Below, piece after piece: positions 23,905 to 31,255 of a stretch of 64,000 nt of DNA; position 1 is the stretch's first letter, and every line of letters begins with the position of its first letter. A program made the translations under genes and the position numbers. Source of the DNA: Paenibacillus aestuarii (lineage in GTDB: Bacteria > Bacillota > Bacilli > Paenibacillales > NBRC-103111); NCBI RefSeq assembly GCF_027789125.1, contig NZ_JAQFVF010000033.1, positions 186,001 to 250,000 on the forward strand, read 5' to 3'. A model generated the notes under the pieces. It saw only the letters and a program-made list of their open reading frames with translations, searched no databases and had not been told where the DNA came from.

Positions 23905-24930
23905 ATGAAACGTTGGACCCTTTACACTGCGGCTTCCATTCTTGTTGGCTTATTTGGCACAGGTAGCTATTTGTATTATAAATACGAGCCGAATCATTAC
24001 TTCAAGCGTTTGGAGGTACCTGTGTTAAGCACGCCGAGCGTCGCTATTCAACCATCACCTCTGCCTATGAGTCCAGGTACGCAGGATACTAACATACAAG
24101 TCACTCCTGATGCAACACCCAAGGAGACTTCAACTCAAGATAAGGATATCAAAGCGTTTAATGTGCTTATACTTGGCCTTGACGCCAGGAAGGAGGAGAG
24201 TTCCAGATCAGACGTTATTATGGTCATGCATGTCATACCTTCAGCGCATAAAGTTAACCTTATTTCAATACCAAGAGATACTCGAGTCAACATTGAAGGT
24301 GTGGGTTATACCAAAATAAACCACGCTCACATACTCGGGGAATTAAAGGGGGGAAATGAGGAAGGGACCAAGGAGGCTATTCAAGCGGTTAGCAATTTTT
24401 TGCAAGTGCCTATGAATTATTATGTAAAAACAAACTTTGCAGGATTCGAGAATATTATCGATGCGGTTGGTGGCGTTGATGTTGAGCTTGAACATAATAT
24501 CACTTTGCCGGATATCGATACAACCCTGTCTCAAGGCAAACAGCATATTAATGGGAAGATCGCACTTAGTCTAGCTAGAGAGCGATATTCGATGCCAAAT
24601 GGAGATTTTGACCGCCAAGCCGAACAATCCCAAATATTAAAAAACGTTGCGCTCAAGTTGCTTCAGCCGGAGCACATTGGAGAGATCGCCGCTCTCCTTC
24701 CTAAGGTGAAGAAGGATATACAGGATACCAATTTTCAAGATAACGATCTGATTAGTTTGGCATGGCTATTTAAAGGAATGACGGAAGACGACTTTACTTA
24801 CCGGCAAATCCCAGGTGCAAGCGGTTATGAATTGGATCCATTGATGCAAATGCGCCTGTACTATTGGTTGCCGGATATGACCGCAGTCAAGGAACTAAGA
24901 GAAAATTTTTTGGAGGAAAAATCAAGCTAG
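23905..24930 (+). CDS. LytR-CpsA-Psr (LCP) family glycopolymer ligase
   Basis: 341 residues with an N-terminal membrane anchor (about 8-25), then a 60-residue Pro/Thr-rich linker and the LCP domain: LILGLDARKEESSRSDVIMVMH (Asp and Arg for metal/pyrophosphate), NLISIPRDTRVNI, YTKINHAH, VGGVDVEL, ALSLARERY and FDRQAEQSQIL. LCP proteins move undecaprenyl-linked polymers onto peptidoglycan outside the membrane. Directly before the EPS cluster it may attach the polymer to the wall. Three operator copies lie in its 266-bp upstream gap. Confidence 0.93.
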   Translation: MKRWTLYTAASILVGLFGTGSYLYYKYEPNHYFKRLEVPVLSTPSVAIQPSPLPMSPGTQDTNIQVTPDATPKETSTQDKDIKAFNVLILGLDARKEESSRSDVIMVMHVIPSAHKVNLISIPRDTRVNIEGVGYTKINHAHILGELKGGNEEGTKEAIQAVSNFLQVPMNYYVKTNFAGFENIIDAVGGVDVELEHNITLPDIDTTLSQGKQHINGKIALSLARERYSMPNGDFDRQAEQSQILKNVALKLLQPEHIGEIAALLPKVKKDIQDTNFQDNDLISLAWLFKGMTEDDFTYRQIPGASGYELDPLMQMRLYYWLPDMTAVKELRENFLEEKSS

Positions 24931-24956
24931 ATATGTGAAAAAGGAGCGTTGTCCGC

Positions 24957-25481
24957 ATGCAGGTTGTTCAGCCTATTCGTGATCATGAAAAAATAAAAGA
25001 GATTCAAGAGATTTTAATTAGACAATCGCATCGGGACTGGCTGTTGTTTACGATTGGTATCAACTCAGGATTGCATTTAAGTGATTTGCTAACCCTGAAG
25101 GTGAAGGATCTGCGTGGGAAAAGCGATGTGAGAATTAAGGAGGAGCGAACGGGGAAAGAAAAAACATTTACGCTTCATCCCCAGCTAGAAGAATCTATTG
25201 AAGAGTATTTGAGATACATGGATGATGATGCTTACGTATTTCCTTCCCAACGAACGGGCAAACCGATCAAACGGATTCGCGTCTATCGAATTCTCAATGA
25301 AGCTGCAAAACAGGCCGGCCTGAACGACATCGGTACACACACACTAAGAAAAACATATGGCTATCACTATTATCAAAAGACGAAGAATGTATCAGTCCTG
25401 CGTGACTTGTTTAACCATTCTGCACCGTCGGTGACATTGAGATACATCGGTGTGGCTTCTGAGCACGTGCCTCTAGCTTAA
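24957..25481 (+). CDS. Short tyrosine recombinase/integrase-like protein, catalytic Arg replaced
   Basis: 174 residues covering only a catalytic domain. The C-terminal signature is complete: His128-X2-Arg131 (THTLRKTYG), His154 (LFNHSAPSVTLRY) and the nucleophile Tyr163. The first catalytic arginine of box I, normally in GLRxSDLL, is histidine here (GLHLSDLL, His40). The usual N-terminal core-binding domain is missing. It may be inactive, altered, or a DNA-binding relic. It starts 27 bp after the LCP gene and probably shares its transcript. No attachment repeats are seen beside it. Confidence 0.8.
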   Translation: MQVVQPIRDHEKIKEIQEILIRQSHRDWLLFTIGINSGLHLSDLLTLKVKDLRGKSDVRIKEERTGKEKTFTLHPQLEESIEEYLRYMDDDAYVFPSQRTGKPIKRIRVYRILNEAAKQAGLNDIGTHTLRKTYGYHYYQKTKNVSVLRDLFNHSAPSVTLRYIGVASEHVPLA

Positions 25482-25557
25482 TTCAAAGATCGACATACCA
25501 TTCCAAATAAAAATGATCATGCTAATGAGTCACATGACCAGAAGAGAGGATGCAGTT

Positions 25558-25710
25558 ATGGAGAAGCATTCACTAGTTACGCTTGATATTAACGTAATGT
25601 TAAAGCAATTAGGTATGGATCCTAACCAATTCAAAGTATGGAATGAGTCCAGGGTGCAACAGATTACAACGACTAGCCCAGTGATCGTTCCGCCCTCACA
25701 AAGGCAATAA
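25558..25710 (+). CDS. Small hypothetical protein, 50 aa
   Basis: The ATG at 25558 follows GAGAGGATG. The sequence (KHSLVTLDINVMLKQLGMDPNQFKVWNES...) has no signal peptide or membrane segment. Its last 38 bp overlap the 3' end of the convergent XRE gene. No family recognised; it may be translated with the integrase-like gene. Confidence 0.45.
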   Translation: MEKHSLVTLDINVMLKQLGMDPNQFKVWNESRVQQITTTSPVIVPPSQRQ

Positions 25711-26044
25711 ACCGGCGTGCCTCGTCAGGAGATAACTTTTTCCCATCAATGGTTAAGTCAAACTTTTCTAAGATCTTCTCATCGGATAGTTCAAGTTGGT
25801 CAACGAAATCTCTAACCTCTTGATCAAGAACGTTGTCGGGTTGACTCGTTCGCCCGAGCAAATAGTCGATGGATACATGGAAGAAAGAAGCTATTTTATT
25901 TATAGTATCGTAGTCCGGCTCTCTACGAGAAGTCTCATAGTGCGATAGCGCGGCTCTCGAAATGCCCAACTTATTGGCTAAATCTTCTTGGGTGAGTGCT
26001 TGCTTCTCACGAAGAAGGGCAATTCTATCCCCGTATTTAGTCAT
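25673..26044 (-). CDS. XRE-family transcriptional regulator
   Basis: 123 residues. A complete Cro/CI-type helix-turn-helix at residues 5-62 (IALLREKQALTQEDLANKLGISRAALSHYETSRREPD...INKIASFFHVSIDYLLG) is followed by a C-terminal helical part of 60 residues likely to mediate dimer formation. The length and layout are like SinR/Xre-type repressors of Bacillales. It is divergent from the PilZ-like gene, with one operator copy (26169) in the shared gap. As the only XRE regulator in the EPS region it is my candidate for binding GATACA-N3-TGTATC; this is inference. Confidence 0.93.
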   Translation of the reverse strand: MTKYGDRIALLREKQALTQEDLANKLGISRAALSHYETSRREPDYDTINKIASFFHVSIDYLLGRTSQPDNVLDQEVRDFVDQLELSDEKILEKFDLTIDGKKLSPDEARRFIAFVRAERSLG

Positions 26045-26168
26045 TTAAAATTCCTCGCAGTTCAATAAGAATATTAACATTATAACCAATAACCAGTTTG
26101 TTAGACCTATTATAACAGTGTTCTGCCTAATATGAAAACGAAAATGTCGGAAAGACTGTAATTTTGTT

Positions 26169-26183
26169 GCTACACAATGTATC
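26169..26183. promoter_or_regulatory. Operator copy (GCTACA-CAA-TGTATC)
   Basis: One mismatch. It lies in the gap between the divergent XRE and PilZ-like genes. Confidence 0.5.
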
Positions 26184-26225
26184 GGCCCTCAGTTGTTATG
26201 ATCCTAATAAAAGGAAGCTGAATAT

Positions 26226-26654
26226 ATGGAGAAAACCGCTAGAGTTAGACAAAAGCTGGATTGTAAGCCTCCGACATATTGCTTCATTAAGGTTGTTCAG
26301 ATCCATAATAAATCCATAGATTCCAAACAAGCGAAGGTCCGATTATTGGAAATTAATGAAACTGGAGTTAGGTTTCAAACATCACTTCGGCTGCCGATCG
26401 ATGAACGGGTGATCTGGAGATTAAAAGTGACGGTTGGAGGAATAACCTTCTCCTTGGAGGGGTATCTCAGCAGCAGGTACCCGCATAACGAAGAATACGA
26501 CTATGACGTTGCATGGAAAGACGGAGTAGAGTTAGGCAGGTTCTTTCTGTCCTTTTTCATCCATCCATATCCAACGACTATTCAGGTTAACCAAAGTACT
26601 GCATATTTGAATGAGCCTATTCCTAGGCACCGATACATTAATTTATTGTGTTGA
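26226..26654 (+). CDS. PilZ-like domain protein
   Basis: 142 residues. The segment VRLLEINETGVRFQTSLRLPIDERV matches the second half of a PilZ c-di-GMP-binding domain (the D/N-x-S/T-x-x-G motif as NETG). The upstream RxxxR box is not clearly conserved, so ligand binding is uncertain. The C-terminal half (WKDGVELGRFFLSFF) fits the end of the PilZ barrel. It has AAAGGAAG as ribosome site. It could couple c-di-GMP to EPS export, in line with the HD-GYP gene at 15727. Confidence 0.6.
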   Translation: MEKTARVRQKLDCKPPTYCFIKVVQIHNKSIDSKQAKVRLLEINETGVRFQTSLRLPIDERVIWRLKVTVGGITFSLEGYLSSRYPHNEEYDYDVAWKDGVELGRFFLSFFIHPYPTTIQVNQSTAYLNEPIPRHRYINLLC

Positions 26655-26663
26655 GACTTCAGC

Positions 26664-26776
26664 TAGGGCCTGTTCAATTAGCTTAATGCAAATTCATTAA
26701 AACTATATGAGCATTTAGAACAGGCTCTAACGGGCTAATCCGATCGAAATTCGGACAGCTTCTTATTGAGCCTGTT
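26664..26776 (+). promoter_or_regulatory. Alternative-pairing hairpins before the YdcF-like gene
   Basis: Segment A (TAGGGCCTGTTC, 26664-26675) pairs with segment B (GAACAGGCTCTA, 26718-26729). Segment B can instead pair with segment C (GAGCCTGTT, 26768-26776), which is followed by GTTTTCTT. This gives two exclusive structures, the second terminator-like. Alternatively A and B are short inverted repeats flanked by TA. Confidence 0.4.
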
Positions 26777-26807
26777 GTTTTCTTATTTCTAGAATGGAGA
26801 GGACTCA

Positions 26808-27431
26808 ATGCCAAGGTATAAACGAATGATTCGAACTATGTTTGGAATTATTATCCTATGTTTAATTATAACGTTAATTCTATACATGACAAGGTATAGT
26901 TGGCTTCATGTATTAGGGAATAAGCTAGTCGTAGCCGATGTTGCAAACAAAAGCGATGTCATCATTGTACTTGGTGGAGAGGGTGGCTTTGCCGAGCGTT
27001 CCAAGAAAGCCGCCGAATTATATGCAAATGGATATGCGCCGACCGTTCTCTTGACGGATGGAACTTTCAATTATGAGCATGAGAAGGAAATAAACAAAAT
27101 GATGTCTCGACTACATGCTTTAGGCGTTCCTGAAAGTGCGATGATGCTTGAAGATCGGGCACAGAGCACTTTCGATAATGCCAAATATACAAAGCAAATT
27201 TTGCTGGAAAGGGGGATGAAGCGGGCACTCGTTATTACCTCGGATTGGCATACCATGCGAGCAAAATTGACATTTGACAAAGTTTATCAGAGGTCTGGTA
27301 TTCAGTTGAGTTATATAGCTGGAAAGTCTCAATACCCACTGGATGATTGGTGGCATTATCATGATACGAGAGAGAACGTACCGTTGGAGTGGGTAAAAAT
27401 TGTAGGCTATAAACTTTTAAATCGCGCATAA
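26808..27431 (+). CDS. YdcF/SanA-like DUF218 membrane protein
   Basis: 207 residues: one N-terminal membrane helix (about 9-28) and a DUF218 domain outside. Family motifs: SDVIIVLGGEGG, ERSKKAAELYANGYAPTVLLTDG, ALGVPESAMMLEDRAQSTFDNAKYT and ALVITSDWHTMRA. The conserved acidic and histidine residues are kept. Members are linked to cell-envelope integrity and surface polymer metabolism, but no reaction is settled. Start supported by GGAGAGG. Confidence 0.88.
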   Translation: MPRYKRMIRTMFGIIILCLIITLILYMTRYSWLHVLGNKLVVADVANKSDVIIVLGGEGGFAERSKKAAELYANGYAPTVLLTDGTFNYEHEKEINKMMSRLHALGVPESAMMLEDRAQSTFDNAKYTKQILLERGMKRALVITSDWHTMRAKLTFDKVYQRSGIQLSYIAGKSQYPLDDWWHYHDTRENVPLEWVKIVGYKLLNRA

Positions 27432-27504
27432 TCTGTCTAACTATTGGGGAATACTGTCTGGTTAAAAGTTTGCGAAATAAAAATGCGTAAGGAGAGATAA
27501 AGTT

Positions 27505-29223
27505 TTGAAGCGAATGAAGTACTATTTAATGGTGTTAATTGTTGCTGTTTCCATGCTAATTTCTTTGTCGGCTATGGCTGAGAATAAAGTGCAGGTCATT
27601 TTTGATGGAACAGCGGTTTCCTTTGAAACTGATCCGATTATTGAAAACGGAACTACCCTCGTTCCATTCCGCACTATTTTTGAACGCATGGGATTTGAGG
27701 TTTCCTGGGATGATGAAGAGCGTACAGCGATTGGCAGCAAAGACGATCTTGTCATTAAACTTCCAATGGATAAAGAGGTTGCTTATGTTAACGACGAGTC
27801 TAAGAACTTAGAGGTATCCGCCAAGATCGTGAACAATACGGCTGTAGTCCCCATCCGGTTCGTTAGTGAAGTAAGCGGCTATATCGTGACTTGGGAAGAT
27901 AAGGCTCATACCATTAATATTCAATCCCCTGAACATATTCAGCCGGATCGTTCTAATTCACTAGGAATTGAGGCGTATAATGTAAGGAACTTTGGGGTCA
28001 AAGGGGACGGCAAAAGCAATGATACCAAGATGATCCAAATTGCATTGAACGTTGTCTCGAAGGCGAAGGGTACGCTCTATTTCCCCTCAGGTACTTATTT
28101 AATTGACGCAGCCCAGAAGCTAACCGTGAATTCAGACATCACCGTGATAGGGGAAGGCATGTCGACGAAAATACAAGCAAATCATGAAGCTGAGTTTGGT
28201 AATAGTTTATTTATGCTCAAAGGGGATAATATTCGGATCAGCCGGTTGCGTTTGGATGGGAATTATTCAGTACTCAACATTGTAATCGTTCAATCCGGAA
28301 GCACCAACATCCAAATTGACAACAGCTCGCTTCTTAACGCTTCCCAGAGTGATAACCCTTCCCGCGACGATTACAGAGAGATTGTTACCGGAATATCGGT
28401 GTACGGTAACACCGATCAAATTAGTATTGAACATAATGATATTCAAAATATAAAGGCCGTACATCTTAACCAGGGTAGCTTAGTAGCCAGGGGGATCTAC
28501 CTGACTGAGAATAAGGCAGGATGGCACGAGAAGGCTGCTAAACATGTATCTATTGCCAATAACTACATTCATGATATTGGACCGGCTGATGACGGCGACG
28601 GCATTTATTATGAGGATCCAAGCTTGGAGCGTAATGCGGCCGAGGATACCTACAGTAAGATTCAAAATAATCGCTTTGAGAACTGTGCTAAACGAGCCAT
28701 TAAAATTAATGCACAAGGCATAGAAGTGACAGGCAATGAAATCATCAACAATTATCTGAACAACAATTATTACTTTGGTAACAATAAAGGTGAACTCGCC
28801 CCAGACATGTATGCCGGGATCAGTATCTATGCAGACAATAATAAGGTGACCGATAATGTGTTACAAGGTAAAGGGAGCTTTTATGCAGCAATTGAAGTTA
28901 CCGCCGAGAGAACCGTAAACAACGTTTTGATTAAAAACAATACGGTAAAAATGGGCGCCAATAGTAATTTGGGAGGAAAAACAGCAATCCGAATAGGGCG
29001 GGTGAATGACTTTACTGTCTCATCGAATGTCATAGAGAATGGGGAAATAGGAATTTGGATGTGGCAGAGTGCATCTAATGGTGTTATTAGTGGTAATAAA
29101 ATTAGCATGCCTAGCGGTGGCGGCATTAATCTGGATAGTTATTTGCCAAACAGTGAGAAGGAGAATGTTAAAGTAAGCGATAATAGCATTCAAGCCAAGC
29201 AGTATGATGTGTATCACCAATAA
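27505..29223 (+). CDS. Secreted beta-helix (pectate-lyase-3 type) protein with stalk domain
   Basis: 572 residues, TTG start with AAGGAGAG 7 bases upstream; signal peptide to about residue 25 (LSAMAEN). Residues 27-150 are two copper-amine-oxidase-type stalk repeats (VPFRTIFERMGFEVSWDDEE, VPIRFVSEVSGYIVTWEDKA). Then the pectate-lyase-3 start VRNFGVKGDGKSNDT and right-handed beta-helix coils to the end. Conserved block shared with the proteins at 29457 and 49226: GPADDGDGIYYEDP, CAKRAIKI, NYLNNNYY, PDMYAGISIYA, GSFYAAIE and GIWMWQ. It probably cleaves or epimerises the EPS; the acidic cluster DDGDG is the likely active-site region (inference). Confidence 0.88.
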   Translation: MKRMKYYLMVLIVAVSMLISLSAMAENKVQVIFDGTAVSFETDPIIENGTTLVPFRTIFERMGFEVSWDDEERTAIGSKDDLVIKLPMDKEVAYVNDESKNLEVSAKIVNNTAVVPIRFVSEVSGYIVTWEDKAHTINIQSPEHIQPDRSNSLGIEAYNVRNFGVKGDGKSNDTKMIQIALNVVSKAKGTLYFPSGTYLIDAAQKLTVNSDITVIGEGMSTKIQANHEAEFGNSLFMLKGDNIRISRLRLDGNYSVLNIVIVQSGSTNIQIDNSSLLNASQSDNPSRDDYREIVTGISVYGNTDQISIEHNDIQNIKAVHLNQGSLVARGIYLTENKAGWHEKAAKHVSIANNYIHDIGPADDGDGIYYEDPSLERNAAEDTYSKIQNNRFENCAKRAIKINAQGIEVTGNEIINNYLNNNYYFGNNKGELAPDMYAGISIYADNNKVTDNVLQGKGSFYAAIEVTAERTVNNVLIKNNTVKMGANSNLGGKTAIRIGRVNDFTVSSNVIENGEIGIWMWQSASNGVISGNKISMPSGGGINLDSYLPNSEKENVKVSDNSIQAKQYDVYHQ

Positions 29224-29244
29224 GTTTTAGCTGAATAAATGATT

Positions 29245-29275
29245 AAAAAGCCCACCATTGTGTGGGCTTTTTTCT
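29245..29275 (+). terminator. Terminator after the first beta-helix gene
   Basis: AAAAAGCCCAC pairs with GTGGGCTTTTT around CATTGT, with T6. Confidence 0.88.
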
Positions 29276-29412
29276 ATGAATCTCATAAATAAAAGAAAGA
29301 TTAGGCTTATAAAAGCAATAGATCAATAGCAAAATTTGTTCTGCTGAATAAAGTGAACTATGGCGAATTGAGTAGTTAGAACTTGCCTAACCAATTTATG
29401 GGAGGAATGAAT

Positions 29413-29457
29413 GTGAGTAACTTTTTATTTAATCATGTAAAGGAGTTGGATGACTAA
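29413..29457 (+). CDS. Possible 14-codon leader peptide overlapping the next start
   Basis: GTG 29413 has GGGAGG 7 bases upstream. The frame reads MSNFLFNHVKELDD and stops at TAA 29455-29457, which overlaps the ATG of the next gene (TAATG). The best ribosome site in the area serves this small frame, so the large gene may be translationally coupled to it. It may also be the remnant of a longer N-terminus. Confidence 0.35.
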   Translation: MSNFLFNHVKELDD

Positions 29458-30785
29458 TGGCGGATAGTGCAATGCAGAAGGCTATTGACGACGCATACGC
29501 CAATGGAAAGCCAGTCTACGTAATTGTACCAGATGACGGTGCCTACATTTTTGATGGAACAAAAACGACAAAAGTCCCAACCCCTCCATCTACCTCGACA
29601 CCGACAACACCAACAACCCCAACAGGGAAAGTCTTTAGGGTTATCGACTATAACTCCATTTATGATGCACTAACAGCAGCAGCTGCTAGCGGCGGTACGG
29701 TTGTGTTTCCGGCCAATGGACAATTTACCATTGATCTGAACAAGCCTCTGTCCGTTGCGAAGAATGTATCCATTCAAGGGAACGGAACAACGATCAAGCT
29801 GGTCGGTAGCGGCTTTGCGGCTGAGATGCTTGGAATCAGAGGCAGTAATGTTAACATTGATAAGTTGATTCTTGATGGAAACAATCTGAGTAAATGCGGG
29901 GTCAACATATACGAGAACTTATCCAATATTAACATTACGAATAGTACGATTATGAACTATACCCAAGGCGGCAGCTATGCGACGGATCTTGTATCTGGTG
30001 TCATGATTAAAACGGGTGTCGTTAATGTGGTGCTTAGTGGCAATACGGTGAAAAATGTGAGAGCTAAGAACGCCCCGGCTGTATCGCGGGGGATTATGAT
30101 GTCTAGTTATAACGGTAACATAGCCCAAAATGTTACAATTAGCAATAACACGATTACAGATATATATCCGAAAGACGATGGCGATGGTATTTACTTTGAT
30201 TCGGGGACGGTTCTGACCAATTCCGTTGTTACGGGCAATACGTTTGAACGCTGTGCGAAGCGGGGGATTAAGATTGCATCTCCTGGTGTAACTGTTTCTA
30301 ATAACCATATCATTAACTCTTTCTTGAATAACAATCAGTACGTAGCAAGTGACCCCGCGCCAAACATTGATATGTTTGCTGGTATTTCTGTGTATGCTAA
30401 CGACGTAACAGTGACTGGGAATACGATTGATGGCGTAGGCAGCTTCTATGGCGGCATTGAACTCTCAGCAGAAACTACGGTGCAACGGGTTAAAATATTA
30501 AATAACAGTGTAACAATGGGGGCAAGTGCGAACCTGAGCGGAACAACAGGCATACGGGTTGGCGATATTTCCGACTTTGAGATTAGAGCAAACAAAATTG
30601 TGCATGCAAGTATCGGAATTTGGACATGGCAGGGTGCTGTGAACGGTGTCATTGCTGACAATGATATCAGTGATGTGGACTATGGCATACAGCTTTCTAC
30701 GTATGTGACAGGTAAGCCGTTCTCCAATGTGACTTTGAGCAATAATAAAATTCAAGCAAGAAAGACAGCAATCGTAAATCGATAA
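29457..30785 (+). CDS. Beta-helix protein without signal peptide
   Basis: 442 residues from ATG 29457 (AAGGAG 12 bases upstream). Residues 1-40 are a small soluble domain, residues about 41-56 a Thr/Pro linker (STSTPTTPTTP), then a right-handed beta-helix with the same blocks as its paralogues: YPKDDGDGIYF, CAKRGIKIA, SFLNNNQY, DMFAGISVYA, GSFYGGIELSAETTV and GIWTWQGA. No signal peptide or membrane helix is visible, unlike the paralogues at 27505 and 49226. It may act inside the cell, leave by another route, or have lost its N-terminus (see the leader frame at 29413). Confidence 0.85.
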   Translation: MADSAMQKAIDDAYANGKPVYVIVPDDGAYIFDGTKTTKVPTPPSTSTPTTPTTPTGKVFRVIDYNSIYDALTAAAASGGTVVFPANGQFTIDLNKPLSVAKNVSIQGNGTTIKLVGSGFAAEMLGIRGSNVNIDKLILDGNNLSKCGVNIYENLSNINITNSTIMNYTQGGSYATDLVSGVMIKTGVVNVVLSGNTVKNVRAKNAPAVSRGIMMSSYNGNIAQNVTISNNTITDIYPKDDGDGIYFDSGTVLTNSVVTGNTFERCAKRGIKIASPGVTVSNNHIINSFLNNNQYVASDPAPNIDMFAGISVYANDVTVTGNTIDGVGSFYGGIELSAETTVQRVKILNNSVTMGASANLSGTTGIRVGDISDFEIRANKIVHASIGIWTWQGAVNGVIADNDISDVDYGIQLSTYVTGKPFSNVTLSNNKIQARKTAIVNR

Positions 30786-30793
30786 AAAAAGTA

Positions 30794-30822
30794 GAGACGG
30801 CACACAAGTGTCGTCTCACTTT
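30794..30822 (+). terminator. Probable terminator after the second beta-helix gene
   Basis: GAGACGGCAC pairs with GTGTCGTCTC around ACAA, with a weak T-tract. Confidence 0.6.
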
Positions 30823-30837
30823 GTTACATATTGTATC
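30823..30837. promoter_or_regulatory. Operator copy (GTTACA-TAT-TGTATC)
   Basis: One mismatch. It is the first of a cluster in the 470-bp gap before galE and is identical to the copy at 50658. Confidence 0.55.
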
Positions 30838-30857
30838 TAGCGAAGGGGGTGTGTCAT

Positions 30858-30872
30858 GATACATTCTGTTTC
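30858..30872. promoter_or_regulatory. Operator copy (GATACA-TTC-TGTTTC)
   Basis: One mismatch; 35 bp after the previous copy. Confidence 0.5.
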
Positions 30873-31093
30873 TTGGTGACGGGATGTTTGGATTACACAT
30901 TTTTTAATAAACTGGTAAATAAATGTTTAATCGCCAGTTGCTGAAAGGAGGTGTTTTTCGTAGTTTTTCAAGGGAATTTACGTGTGTTTAATCGGGATTT
31001 GACCTTAATTTAATCTGTGAATGAGGCATTTTGTCGAAATACATAATGAATCGTAGATCGGTGTTTTATCGATGAAAGTGGGTCAATAAGCGC

Positions 31094-31122
31094 TTGACTA
31101 GATACATATTGTATCGTATAGT
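31094..31122 (+). promoter_or_regulatory. Promoter of the galE-led EPS operon with operator in its spacer
   Basis: TTGACT (31094-31099), a 17-bp spacer, TATAGT (31117-31122). The spacer is filled by the perfect operator at 31101-31115. Confidence 0.8.
31101..31115. promoter_or_regulatory. Operator copy with perfect arms (N3 = TAT)
   Basis: Placed between the -35 and -10 boxes, where a bound protein would block RNA polymerase. Confidence 0.75.
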
Positions 31123-31135
31123 TAATCTGTAAAAT

Positions 31136-31150
31136 GATACAAAATGTTTC
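31136..31150. promoter_or_regulatory. Operator copy (GATACA-AAA-TGTTTC)
   Basis: One mismatch; 35 bp downstream of the spacer copy, just after the expected transcription start. Confidence 0.6.
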
Positions 31151-31255
31151 AAAGCGATAAAAACTCTTCTTTTTGTATCTACCGAGGAATAGAAAAACAA
31201 GGAATTTCTGAGGCTGAGATTGCGGATCAAGTATGTTGAGGGAGTGGAATAGGCA

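Larger units (their letters stand above)
30786..31255. other. 470-bp regulatory gap before the EPS operon
   Basis: It holds a terminator, four good operator copies (30823, 30858, 31101, 31136) and one weak copy with two mismatches (31038), the galE promoter at 31094, and a small inverted repeat AACTGG/CCAGTT (30909-30938 region). An AAAGGAGGTG at 30944 is not followed by a convincing gene. Confidence 0.7.

Noticed and set aside
30944..31015. Short frame after AAAGGAGGTG at 30944
   Set aside because: The GTG touches the ribosome site and the 20-codon product has no features.
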